A DNA stretch of 42,028 nucleotides from Phycisphaerales bacterium UBA1926 (GTDB lineage Bacteria > Planctomycetota > Phycisphaerae > Phycisphaerales > UBA1924), in contig DDFO01000044.1 in NCBI GenBank assembly GCA_002337215.1, forward strand, positions 65,529 through 107,556. The letters are read 5' to 3'. Positions 16,866 to 24,813 of the stretch are shown piece by piece. The translations under genes were made by a program, and so were the position numbers. The number at the start of each line of letters is the position of its first letter. Positions within the stretch are counted from its first letter, which is position 1. The notes under the pieces were generated by a model. The model had not been told where the DNA came from and searched no databases. It worked only from the letters and a program-made list of their open reading frames with translations.

Positions 16866-18109
16866 GCGAGTCCGACGAACGCGTCAGCGGCTCGTTCCTC
16901 CCTTCTGGCACGACCGGGGAGAGCCCCGCGATCGGAACGTCGCCGGACGACCCGCCGCTCATTCTGCGCGGCGGGAAGGTCAATCCCGAGGCGATCGAGC
17001 TCGCGTACCGCCGCGCCGCCGAGTCCGGCGAGAGCGACGAATCGATGTTTCGGGTGCGGTTCGAGCTGAGCCGGGACCTGAAATGCCGGCTCGACAAGTA
17101 CCTCACGAGCCGCATCTCGTTCATGAGCCGCAACCAGCTGCAGCACCTCATCGGCGAGGGGGGGGTGACGGTCAACGGCACCGAGGCGCGCCCTGCGACG
17201 AAGCTGCGGAAGGATGACGCGGTCGAGGTTGTGGTCCCGCCGCCGCCCTCGACCGAGGTGGTTCCCCAGGAGATCCCGATCGACGTGCTGTTTGAGGACG
17301 AGCACCTGATTGTGCTCAACAAGCGGCCCGACATCATCGTGCACCCCGCGCGGGCCGAGAAGAGCGGGACGCTCATCAACGCGCTCGCGTGGCACTTCAA
17401 GCACAACTCGGGGGGGGAACTCAGCCCGGTCGGGGCCGACAAAGCTCGGCCCGGCGTTGTCCACCGCCTCGACCGGAACACGACCGGGTGCATCATCTTC
17501 GCGAAGACCGAGGAGGCCCACTGGAAGCTCGGGCGGCAGTTCGAGTTCCGCGAGGTGGACAAGCGGTACCTCGCGTTCGTGAAGGGAAGGGTCGCCGAGG
17601 ACGGGTTCGTGATTGACAAGCCGATCGGCCCGCACCCCAGCAAGGAGAAGGGGTACCGCGAGAAGATGGTCATCCGCCACGATGAGCTGGGCAAGAACAG
17701 CGTCACGATCGTGCGCGTCCGCGAGCGGTACCGGCTTCACGACCGAGCGGTGGGGGACCAGGATTTCTCGCTCGTCGAACTCGAACTCAAAACGGGCCGG
17801 ACGCACCAGATCCGTGTGCACCTGTCCGAAGAGGGCCACCCGATCATCGGCGACGACATGTACGGCGGGCGTGCGTTCGTTGCGATCGACGAGCAGGGTC
17901 GAGAAGGCGAGACGGTCATCGATCGCCAGGCGCTGCACGCGGCGCTGCTCGCGTTCCAGCACCCGATCAGCGGGGAGACGATGTCGTTCGTGTCGCCGCT
18001 CCCGCCGGACGCGCGCGCACTGCTCGAGACGCTCCGCACCGGTGCCGTCGAATCGCCCGATGTCGGGGGCACGGTCTCGGCGATCCGGCTCGGGCTCGCG
18101 GAAGGATGA
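16862..18109 (+). CDS. RluD-like 23S rRNA/tRNA pseudouridine synthase
   Basis: The protein has 415 residues. An unusual ~70-residue N-terminal extension precedes an S4 RNA-binding domain (LDKYLTSRISFMSRNQL, GGVTVNG; about 76-125). The RluA-family catalytic domain follows, with the motif HRLDRNTTGC (201-210) and Asp204 as the conserved nucleophile. LELKTGRTHQIRVHL and HALHAALLAFQHP are the usual later motifs. It isomerises specific uridines in rRNA, most likely 23S, in the cytoplasm. Its start overlaps the stop of the tetratricopeptide gene by four bases. Confidence 0.9.
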   Translation: MSESDERVSGSFLPSGTTGESPAIGTSPDDPPLILRGGKVNPEAIELAYRRAAESGESDESMFRVRFELSRDLKCRLDKYLTSRISFMSRNQLQHLIGEGGVTVNGTEARPATKLRKDDAVEVVVPPPPSTEVVPQEIPIDVLFEDEHLIVLNKRPDIIVHPARAEKSGTLINALAWHFKHNSGGELSPVGADKARPGVVHRLDRNTTGCIIFAKTEEAHWKLGRQFEFREVDKRYLAFVKGRVAEDGFVIDKPIGPHPSKEKGYREKMVIRHDELGKNSVTIVRVRERYRLHDRAVGDQDFSLVELELKTGRTHQIRVHLSEEGHPIIGDDMYGGRAFVAIDEQGREGETVIDRQALHAALLAFQHPISGETMSFVSPLPPDARALLETLRTGAVESPDVGGTVSAIRLGLAEG

Positions 18110-18127
18110 GTTCGCCGTCGCGGGTGG

Positions 18128-19066
18128 TCAGGCCTTGGCGCGGCCCATGGCTTCGGCGAGCGTGCGGAACCCGTCGGCCCGCGGGTCGTCGGCTTCGCAG
18201 AGGTTGACCGCGCGGAAACACTCGGCAAAGAGCATCCGTTTGGACGCGGCGTTGGTCGCCGGGAGTGTCGCGTGCACGACAAGCCCGAAGGCCTGGTCGT
18301 CACCGATGCAATCGAGCACGCGGTCTCGGCCCCGGACCATGAACGCGTCGAGACGGTCGTGCATCACGCCGATCGCGACGCGGTCCTCGGCGACGCGGAT
18401 CGGGTCCCAGTCGAGCAGCGGGCCCGCCTCGAGGATGATCAGGCCCGGACGCTTCCGTGCGCGCAGGGCGGTCTCCGCGTCGCGGATGCTCGGCTCGAAC
18501 CCGGCGTCCGCAAGCGGTGCGGCCGGGGCGCACGCGGCGCGCCAGCCGTCGATCTCGAGTCCCGCGGTTGAGCCGGGAATCTCTGGCAGGGTGATGCCGA
18601 TCCCGCCTCGCTTGCAGACACCGGCGAAGGCGAGCACGAGCCGGTCGGCCCGCGCGATCGCGGCGTCGGCGGTGCCGAGGTGCCGGCGGACCGCGGCGCG
18701 GCCCGATTCGGTCGCGCCGAGCGTGCGCACGATCGGGTCGAGTTCGGTGATGTCGAGCACCGCGCTGTAGATCCGGTCGTTGCTGTGCGGGATCGCGCTG
18801 GCCTTGGGGTCCTCGATCAACCGGGCGACGTCGCCGAGCACGGCGGCGTGCGCACGGAACGGGTCGGCCGAGTCTGCCGTGCCGTCCCATGCTCCGATGG
18901 TGTCGGCGAGCCCCCGGGCGCGGTCGGCGAGCGAGGCGAACGTGGAGGCGTCCACGCCGCGGGCCCGGCTCAGGTCGCCGAGTTGGGCCGCGGACTGTGC
19001 CGCGAGCGCGCGCGCCAGAGGGGATGGTGCGTCGGTCGTCGGAGATTGGGGTGTCGGTGTTGGCAT
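18128..19066 (-). CDS. protein of unknown function, 312 residues
   Basis: I do not recognise this protein. A Pro/Thr-rich start (MPTPTPQSPTTDAPSP) leads into a helical region (AAQSAAQLGDLSRARGVDAS, RAHAAVLGDVARLIEDPKASAIPHSNDR). A more mixed part follows, with LILEAGPLLDWDPIRVAEDRVAIGVMHDRLDAFMVRGRDR. Cys residues occur in VCKRGG, DCIGDDQ and LCEADD, but not as a zinc knuckle. There is no signal peptide. It is convergent with the pseudouridine synthase (18 bases apart) and divergent from the response regulator. High third-position GC along its whole length supports its being coding. Confidence 0.65.
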   Translation of the reverse strand: MPTPTPQSPTTDAPSPLARALAAQSAAQLGDLSRARGVDASTFASLADRARGLADTIGAWDGTADSADPFRAHAAVLGDVARLIEDPKASAIPHSNDRIYSAVLDITELDPIVRTLGATESGRAAVRRHLGTADAAIARADRLVLAFAGVCKRGGIGITLPEIPGSTAGLEIDGWRAACAPAAPLADAGFEPSIRDAETALRARKRPGLIILEAGPLLDWDPIRVAEDRVAIGVMHDRLDAFMVRGRDRVLDCIGDDQAFGLVVHATLPATNAASKRMLFAECFRAVNLCEADDPRADGFRTLAEAMGRAKA

Positions 19067-19210
19067 TGGATGGCTCGGGTGCGGAAAGGCTTGAGTCTAT
19101 CGGACGTTCGGACGCCCGAAGAGAGGGCCGGGAGCGTGGGACTGCGGCTCGGCTGGTGGACCATCGGCAGAATCGGTGATCGACCCAAAGGCGGACCGGC
19201 GGTCTCCCGA

Positions 19211-19216
19211 TATAAG
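19211..19216 (+). promoter_or_regulatory. possible -10 element for the response regulator/HD-GYP operon
   Basis: TATAAG lies 33 bases before the ATG at 19250. It sits in the loop of an imperfect hairpin (CGGTCT at 19200-19205 with AGACCG at 19215-19220). No good -35 was found. Confidence 0.35.
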
Positions 19217-19249
19217 ACCGGATCAACGCACGCACGATCGGAGATGCCG

Positions 19250-19645
19250 ATGCCCGGTTCGATTTTTCTCGTTGACGATGAACTGCATGTCGCCCAGATC
19301 CTGGGACGCCGGCTCGAACGCGAGGGGTACACCATCGCGACGGCCCGCGATGGGGTCGAGGCGTTCGACCGCATTGTCGAGACGCAGCCGGACATCATTA
19401 TATCGGACCTGCAGATGCCCAGGCTCGACGGGCTGGGGCTGGCCGAGAAACTCAAGGCCGAGCCCAGCACGGCGGCGATCCCGATCGTCATGCTGACGAG
19501 CCGTGGGCACCGGGCGGACGACGCGACGGTCGAGCGGACGAACATCATCCGCCTGGTCGCCAAGCCGTTCAGTTCGCACGAGATGGTCAAGATCGTGGCC
19601 GAGGTGTTCGCCGGGCTGGGGGCGGACTCGGCGGAGGCGGCCTGA
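19250..19645 (+). CDS. single-domain response regulator
   Basis: The protein has 131 residues and is a CheY-like receiver. It has the acidic pair in FLVDDELHV, the phospho-acceptor Asp in IIISDLQMPRLDG, the Thr in MLTSRG and the Lys in VAKPFSS. There is no output domain. GGAG lies exactly six bases before the ATG at 19250, so I chose this start; the ATG at 19244 would add two residues and has no spacing for ribosome binding. Its stop overlaps the ATG of the HD-GYP gene by one base, which strongly suggests a functional pair. Confidence 0.88.
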   Translation: MPGSIFLVDDELHVAQILGRRLEREGYTIATARDGVEAFDRIVETQPDIIISDLQMPRLDGLGLAEKLKAEPSTAAIPIVMLTSRGHRADDATVERTNIIRLVAKPFSSHEMVKIVAEVFAGLGADSAEAA

Positions 19646-21105
19646 TGCGGGATAAACAGGGCGAGCACATCGCGGCGACGGTCGAGACGCTCACCGAACG
19701 GGCGGGCTTGCTGGGCGTCGATGTGCGCTCGCTCGCGGACCCCGGCACCGACGAGATCGCGGCGTGCCTGGGCGGTCTCGAGATCCGTCCCGAGGGTGCG
19801 ACGCGGGCGACCACGCCGAGCGGCGTGCCCTACGCGGTGTGGATCCCGAACCGGCGTACGGAGCACGCTGTTGTGTTCGCGCCGGGTTCGGTGGCGAACG
19901 CCGGCAACGTGATCGAGGCGCTGTGCCTGACGGCGGACGACCTGCTGTCGGTGGGTGACGCCGACCAGACGATGGGCGAGTACTGCGGGTACCTGAGCCA
20001 GTCGTACGAGAACATGGCGATGGTCTACCGCCTCGTGCGCTCGATGGGCGACATCTCGTCGGCGAACCAGATCGTCGATGAATCGCTCCGGAACATGATC
20101 GAGACGCTCGAGTGCGCGTGGGTCGCGGCGGTCTTCGGGGACGATGCCGAGCTGCTGGGCGAGCTGTCGAGGCGGGTTTTCACCGCCAACGACCGCGAGC
20201 CCGAGCGTTCGTACGAGGCCGAATCACGCGACGTGCTCGCGAAGTGGGGCGCCGACGACGGCCCGGTGGTCGTGACCCCCGAGAACAACGAGGGGCTCGC
20301 GCTGGTCATCCAGCCGATCAAGCTGCGGTCTCAGGTGGTCGGCCGGCTGGTGATGGCGGGCAAGAACGACGAGGGCGGGGATGTGTCGAGTTTCGACACG
20401 CAGCTGCTCGACGCGGTGGCGGCGTGCATCTCCTCGCTGCTGGAGACGATCAAGCTCTACGCCGAGCAGACGGCGACATTCATGGGCACGCTGCAGGCGC
20501 TGAGTTCCTCGCTCGACGCGAAGGACCGTTACACGCGCGGTCATTCCGAGCGGGTCTCGCTGCTGGGCGGGCTCATCGCGCGGGCCGCGGGCCTGGACGA
20601 GGAGACGGTCCAGCGGTACGAGCTCGCGGGGACGCTCCACGACATCGGCAAGATCGGGGTGCCCGACCGGGTGCTGTGCAAGCCGGGGAAGCTGACCGAC
20701 GACGAGTACGGGCTCATCAAGCGGCACCCGCGGATCGGGTACGAGATCCTCAAGCCGATCCCGTCGGTGCGGGACCTGCTCCCCGGCGTGCTGCACCACC
20801 ACGAGCGGTGGGACGGGCGCGGCTACCCCGACCGCCTCGAGGGCGAGGAGATCCACCCGATGGCGCGGGCGCTCGCGATCGCGGACACCTTCGACGCGAT
20901 GAGCAGCAACCGGGCGTACCGCTCCGCCCGCTCGCGCGAGGAGGTTCTCGCGGAGATCGAGAAGTGCCGGGGCTCGCAGTTCGACCCCGATCTCGCGGGC
21001 GTGTTCCTGACGATCGATCTCGCGCCGTTCGATGCGTTGCTTGAGCGGCACGGGAGCGAGAACGTCAACGAGCAGGATGCCGATGAGAGCGGCCTCGCTG
21101 CCTAG
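19645..21105 (+). CDS. GAF-like sensor with an HD-GYP cyclic-di-GMP phosphodiesterase domain
   Basis: The protein has 486 residues. A ~120-residue N-terminal part of unclear nature precedes a GAF-like region (about 120-275). The HD-GYP domain starts near residue 295 with SLDAKDRYTRGHSERV. It has LHDIGKIGVPD (331-341), RHPRIGYEIL (360-369), the HHHERWDGRGYP motif (384-395) and ADTFDAMSSNRAYR. All metal and GYP motifs are intact, so it should hydrolyse cyclic-di-GMP. No membrane segment is visible, so it is cytoplasmic. It is translationally coupled to the receiver just upstream and may act as that receiver's output. Confidence 0.93.
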   Translation: MRDKQGEHIAATVETLTERAGLLGVDVRSLADPGTDEIAACLGGLEIRPEGATRATTPSGVPYAVWIPNRRTEHAVVFAPGSVANAGNVIEALCLTADDLLSVGDADQTMGEYCGYLSQSYENMAMVYRLVRSMGDISSANQIVDESLRNMIETLECAWVAAVFGDDAELLGELSRRVFTANDREPERSYEAESRDVLAKWGADDGPVVVTPENNEGLALVIQPIKLRSQVVGRLVMAGKNDEGGDVSSFDTQLLDAVAACISSLLETIKLYAEQTATFMGTLQALSSSLDAKDRYTRGHSERVSLLGGLIARAAGLDEETVQRYELAGTLHDIGKIGVPDRVLCKPGKLTDDEYGLIKRHPRIGYEILKPIPSVRDLLPGVLHHHERWDGRGYPDRLEGEEIHPMARALAIADTFDAMSSNRAYRSARSREEVLAEIEKCRGSQFDPDLAGVFLTIDLAPFDALLERHGSENVNEQDADESGLAA

Positions 21106-21161
21106 GACGGCTGCGCCTGATCGACACGCGTCGTGGGCGATTCGGTCGGATCCGCCGCACA

Positions 21162-21240
21162 GGACACCCTGTTTCTCAGGACAACCTGTTTCGCAGAACA
21201 ACCTGTCTCGCAGAACAATCCGTTTTGCAGAACACGCCGT
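21162..21240. repeat. 17-bp degenerate tandem repeat, about 4.6 copies
   Basis: Four full units (21162-21178, 21179-21195, 21196-21212, 21213-21229) and a partial unit follow the consensus GAACAACCTGTTTCGCA, with one to five changes each. Junctions read TGTTTCGCAGAACA, a small dyad (TGTT/AACA). The array lies in the 190-base convergent gap between the HD-GYP and LamG genes. Apart from it that gap holds nothing I can identify. Confidence 0.85.
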
Positions 21241-21295
21241 GAAACGAACCGTCAGGTCGCGCCTCGGACGCGTCGGTTTCCGTCGCCGTGGAGTC

Positions 21296-22504
21296 CTAGT
21301 TCACGATCCATGCCCAGTCCTCTGGGATGATTGTTTCGGCCGCTACATCGGCATTTTCGGCGTTGAGGAATGCTGCAATCTCGTTCTCGGTGAGTTGGGA
21401 ATCAAAAATAATGACATCACGAACAGAACCATTCACCGATTCGCTGGGGACAATGCTCTTGTACGCAGCACCGAACTGAAAACCGTGCGAGTTGCCTGGA
21501 GCAGCTCCGCCCGCAGTTCCCCAAGACGCGGTGTTCGTTTTCTTGCCGCCGCTCTTGCTCTGCTCAACACCGTCGACAAATCCGCGTACGTCATCCCCGA
21601 ACGTGATGGCGACGTGCGTCCACTTCGCTGGAGTTATGGCACCGAGCGACTTTTCGTCGAAACTTTTGGAGTCTCCGTCGTCGAACGTGACAAACAGGTC
21701 GAGTGATCCCCATTTCATGGTCAGGATGAAATCACCCTGCTGATTGGCCCCTCGAGTTTTGGCGAGGATCGTCTGGTCGCCGGTTGCATCACCTGAGCAA
21801 TACACCCAGCACATGATCGTCCCCTGATCGAGCAGGTAGTCGGGGCTGTGTGGTACGAATGAAAAGTCTGCTGCCGAGTCCATCAGTGCTGCGGGCCCAC
21901 CGTCGTAGCCGGTCAGGTCCCCGAGTGCGCCGGGGTTGGTGTGCCCTGCATTTTGGTTGCCCGTCAGATCATCAGCGGTGAAGCCCGACGTCTCGTCCAA
22001 CGGCCAGTAGCGGATCGGACCTGCCGCGAGGACACGTTCACGGTACGTCGAGGCCTTTGGGGTGACGGTGACGCGGAGGGTGGCCTTCGCGTCGTTGACG
22101 TTGGCGACGCTCGTGAGCGTGTAGGGATCATCCGTGTCGTCGGAGAGGTCGCCGTCCGTCTCGTCGGTGATGAGGACATCGGCCGAGCCCGGATGGATGG
22201 CGTAGGAGAACGTTTCGTTGACGCCGAAGTCGGTGCGCCAGCTGCCGTCCTCGGCGATGACCTGGAGCGCGGCCTCGATGCCGGACCGGGCGATGAGGCG
22301 GGCGCTGACAAGATCGGCGGTGGTCGCGACGCGTTTGTCGGTGGCGCTTCGGACGGCGATGCCAGTGAGCGCGGCGGTCGCGGCGGCGGCGGAGACGATG
22401 AGAACCATCGGGTAGACGCCGCCCCGGTTTCGGCCCGGAGCGGGTCGGCATGGTCGCGTCGGTCGTGCTGGGGTTGCTCGCGATTGGGTGGTGTGGTGTG
22501 CCAT
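21296..22504 (-). CDS. GspK/PilX-like minor pseudopilin fused to a LamG-type lectin domain
   Basis: The protein has 402 residues. The N-terminus has a basic segment, then GGVYPMVLIVSAAAATAALTG (about 28-48), a membrane helix resembling a prepilin helix without the Glu at position +5, as in GspK/PilX. DLVSARLIARSGIEAALQVIAEDG matches the GspK/PilX family. After residue ~155 a concanavalin-like LamG domain follows (IRYWPLDETSGFTADDLTG, GTIMCWVYCSGD, WTHVAITFGDDVRGFVDGVEQ, VRDVIIFDSQLTENEIAAFL). Such domains bind glycans or matrix. The gene is the last of the cluster. Base composition in the LamG half is clearly more A/T-rich (26 of 60 G+C in line 21361-21420, 31 of 60 in the next) than the neighbouring genes, which suggests a separate origin. 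Confidence 0.75.
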   Translation of the reverse strand: MAHHTTQSRATPARPTRPCRPAPGRNRGGVYPMVLIVSAAAATAALTGIAVRSATDKRVATTADLVSARLIARSGIEAALQVIAEDGSWRTDFGVNETFSYAIHPGSADVLITDETDGDLSDDTDDPYTLTSVANVNDAKATLRVTVTPKASTYRERVLAAGPIRYWPLDETSGFTADDLTGNQNAGHTNPGALGDLTGYDGGPAALMDSAADFSFVPHSPDYLLDQGTIMCWVYCSGDATGDQTILAKTRGANQQGDFILTMKWGSLDLFVTFDDGDSKSFDEKSLGAITPAKWTHVAITFGDDVRGFVDGVEQSKSGGKKTNTASWGTAGGAAPGNSHGFQFGAAYKSIVPSESVNGSVRDVIIFDSQLTENEIAAFLNAENADVAAETIIPEDWAWIVN

Positions 22505-23146
22505 TCAGCCTCCGAGTTTCAGCGTGATCAGGCCGCCGACGCTGATGGTGACTCCCGTATCGCTATCGTGGTCGATCCCGCGTAGTTCGTCGGCGGTCGA
22601 GGATCGGATGGCGGAGGTCGTCTGACGCTGACCGTGCGGCCCGATGGCGAGAACGGTGACGAGCGCGGCCCCGTCGTCGACGGTGCGTGGCGTGAGTGTG
22701 CTCGGGTTGATCGGGACGACGGTGACGACGCGGGTCCAGCCGGTGTAGCCGGGCAGGGGCTCGCCAGCGGTGTCGACGGGAGGCGTGGAGGACCAGTTGG
22801 CGTAGTCGTACACGCTGTCGAAGGCGGCGCGGCTGGGGCCTTGTTCGGCTTTGAGGCCCGAGAGGTCGCTGAGATCGATCGGGGTGAGCGTGAGGACGTT
22901 GCCGACGTCCGCGTAGCAGGGCTTGGCACCGATCTCGGCGAGTAGATCGTGGGCGAGCCAGGTCGCCTTGGAACGCTGGGTGGTCGAGAAACCGCGCTTC
23001 GCGGAGACGCCGACCGCGGTGAAGACCGACGCGAGCAGGCCCCCGACAATGGCGATGGAGAGCGTGACCTCGACGAGGCTGATGCCCGGGGGGGCGAGCC
23101 GAGACCGGCACCGAGCGGTGCGTTGGCGTGCCAACTCACGTGGCAT
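22505..23146 (-). CDS. minor pseudopilin (PilV/GspI-like)
   Basis: The protein has 213 residues. The prepilin site APPG/ISLVEVTLSIAIVGGLL has Gly at -1 and Glu at +5, followed by a hydrophobic helix (about residues 23-45), so prepilin peptidase should cleave it. The rest is an exposed globular part, with no recognisable subfamily beyond PilV/GspI position and size. The start at 23146 is set by GGAGG six bases upstream. It overlaps the upstream gene's stop by one base, and the LamG-pseudopilin gene starts directly after its stop. Part of the same operon. Confidence 0.8.
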   Translation of the reverse strand: MPRELARQRTARCRSRLAPPGISLVEVTLSIAIVGGLLASVFTAVGVSAKRGFSTTQRSKATWLAHDLLAEIGAKPCYADVGNVLTLTPIDLSDLSGLKAEQGPSRAAFDSVYDYANWSSTPPVDTAGEPLPGYTGWTRVVTVVPINPSTLTPRTVDDGAALVTVLAIGPHGQRQTTSAIRSSTADELRGIDHDSDTGVTISVGGLITLKLGG

Positions 23147-23643
23147 CAGATCACCTCCGGCCTGGTGAGGCACTCGACGCTGACGCGGAACATGGAGCCC
23201 CGAACGGTCCTGATGACGGCGGTGATCCCTGTGACGCGGCCGTCGGTGGCGGTGACCGCGAACTGCCCGGCGGAGAACCCATCGACGAGTGTGCGGGCGG
23301 CGGCGCCGTTGACGGCGCGGGTGAGGGTGCCGGAGTCGAAAGCGTAAACAATCGTCTCGGGGGTGTCGTCGCCCGTCTGGTCGGGGACGGTGAGCGTGAT
23401 CTTGGCGGTTGACGAGGCGGTGATCTGGCTGGCGAGCATCGCGTCGGCGAGCAGGAACTCGTTGGCGTTGTCGATGCGGGCGGCGAGGAGGGCCGCATCG
23501 TCGCTGTCGGGGATCGCGCCGACGGAAAGCAGCAGTGCGGACATGAGCGCGAGCGAGACGATGCCGGTGAGCGCGATCGCGATCACGAGCTCGATGAGCG
23601 AGAACGCGGGGCGTCGAGCACGATGTGTGTGGCGTCGTTTCAT
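23146..23643 (-). CDS. minor pseudopilin (PilW/GspJ-like)
   Basis: The protein has 165 residues. ARRPAFSLIELVIAIALTGIVSLALM has the prepilin helix with Glu at +5, but Ala instead of Gly at -1, which is tolerated in some prepilins. The following region (DDAALLAARIDNANEFLLADAML) and C-terminal MFRVSVECLTRP fit PilW/GspJ-type pilus-tip subunits. The ATG at 23643 was chosen over an open frame reaching 23751 because it lies immediately before the basic prepilin leader. The stop overlaps the next start by one base. Confidence 0.8.
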   Translation of the reverse strand: MKRRHTHRARRPAFSLIELVIAIALTGIVSLALMSALLLSVGAIPDSDDAALLAARIDNANEFLLADAMLASQITASSTAKITLTVPDQTGDDTPETIVYAFDSGTLTRAVNGAAARTLVDGFSAGQFAVTATDGRVTGITAVIRTVRGSMFRVSVECLTRPEVI

Positions 23644-23662
23644 TGGTGCCTGGCTCGCTGGT

Positions 23663-24181
23663 TCATCGGTATCGAGCGGACTTGGTGAACTCCAGGGCTT
23701 CATCTTCGCTGCCCACGTGGACGGTGCCGGTGTCCGGGTCTGCCCAGACAAACCGTGTTCGGGAGCCGGCCTTGAGCTCGACGATGAACCCGTTCGAGAA
23801 CTCGCCGAACCCGTTGATATCGAGGTTGCGGGTCCCGTCGGCGGAATCGACGCGTTCGACGGTCGCGTTGAACGGGCGGTCGGTGATATCGAGGATCGCG
23901 ATGTAGGTCAGCGGGCTGATCACCGCGGCGTTATAGTTGTTGCCCCCCGCGCTGACACGGACGCGGACCGTCGTGGACCGGGCGCGGGCCTGCGCGGCGG
24001 CCTCCTCGATCTCCCCGGCGAGCTGGCGGGCGGCGCCGTCGGCCCGGAACGACGCGTTCGCGGAGGCGTAGCGGGGGACCGCGATCGCGGCGAGCGTCGC
24101 GATGATGACCATGACAACGACAAGCTCGGCGAGGGTGAACCCTCGCCGAGCGGATCGAGATGCAAACGGTGCTGCGCCCAT
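23663..24181 (-). CDS. minor pseudopilin (GspH/FimT-like)
   Basis: The protein has 172 residues. RRGFTLAELVVVMVIIATLAAIAVPRY is a textbook prepilin leader and helix (G/F cleavage, Glu +5). SANASFRADGAARQLAGEIEEAAAQARARST after it, and the C-terminal VWADPDTGTV, match GspH/FimT, minor pseudopilins thought to start pseudopilus assembly at the tip. ATG at 24181; the GspG-like gene ends 23 bases upstream of it. Part of the pseudopilin operon. Confidence 0.85.
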   Translation of the reverse strand: MGAAPFASRSARRGFTLAELVVVMVIIATLAAIAVPRYASANASFRADGAARQLAGEIEEAAAQARARSTTVRVRVSAGGNNYNAAVISPLTYIAILDITDRPFNATVERVDSADGTRNLDINGFGEFSNGFIVELKAGSRTRFVWADPDTGTVHVGSEDEALEFTKSARYR

Positions 24182-24204
24182 AGAGCGTCGCTTTCGTGCG
24201 TTGA

Positions 24205-24681
24205 TCAGAACGCGTCGTACGTGGTGGAGCCGTCCGAGCTGGTCTCAGACGAGTTGGCGGCGATGCTGCCGGTCGACGCGGTGTAGATCCAGCCGATACC
24301 GGCGGCGTCGGCGGCGGCGATGCCGCTCGAGCCCTTGCGTGTGCCCTTGACCTTCAGCGTCGGGATGCTGTGGAGGTAGGGGCCGTAGACGTGGGTCGCG
24401 TCGGCGGTCGCCTGGGCGTCGCCGGCGGCGTCGGTGTAGGTGGTGAGCTGCGCGACGATGGTCCCAACGGCGGGGTAGGTGCCGTCGTGCTCGGCGGCGT
24501 AGAGCTCGATCGCGTTGCGGAGCGCCGCGAGGTCAGCGATCAGGGCCGATTCGCCGGCACCCGAAGCACCGCGGCTCATCCGCGGGATGGCGATCGCCCC
24601 GATGATCCCGAGGATGACGACGACGATGACGAGTTCGACGAGGCTGAATCCGCGACGCTTGATGCTGATGTTCGGTCCCAT
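24205..24681 (-). CDS. major pseudopilin (GspG-like)
   Basis: The protein has 158 residues. IKRRGFSLVELVIVVVILGIIGAIAIPRM is a perfect prepilin leader, cleavage site and helix. LRNAIELYAAEHDGTYPAVG is the usual GspG/PilE alpha-spine continuation. It should polymerise as the main pseudopilus subunit. The C-terminus (GIGWIYTASTGSIAANSSETSSDG) lacks an obvious calcium loop. The ATG at 24681 has GGAG eight bases upstream. A 132-base gap with a candidate promoter precedes it, so this subunit may be transcribed in excess of the machinery genes. Confidence 0.88.
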   Translation of the reverse strand: MGPNISIKRRGFSLVELVIVVVILGIIGAIAIPRMSRGASGAGESALIADLAALRNAIELYAAEHDGTYPAVGTIVAQLTTYTDAAGDAQATADATHVYGPYLHSIPTLKVKGTRKGSSGIAAADAAGIGWIYTASTGSIAANSSETSSDGSTTYDAF

Positions 24682-24704
24682 TTCATGATCTCCAGAAAGT
24701 GTTT

Positions 24705-24734
24705 GGATACTCGATCTGGAGAAGGTTTCGACAA
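24705..24734 (-). promoter_or_regulatory. candidate internal promoter of the major pseudopilin gene
   Basis: On the minus strand TTGTCG and GTATCC are separated by 18 bases, ending 23 bases before the start codon at 24681. It lies in the only sizeable gap in the pilus cluster, where an extra promoter for the major subunit would make sense. Confidence 0.35.
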
Positions 24735-24813
24735 AATGAACCACGGACCTGAGCAATGCACCGAGCCGGACTGTTCCGATACGCCCTCGTGTCCCGCCCA
24801 ACCGTCACAACCC

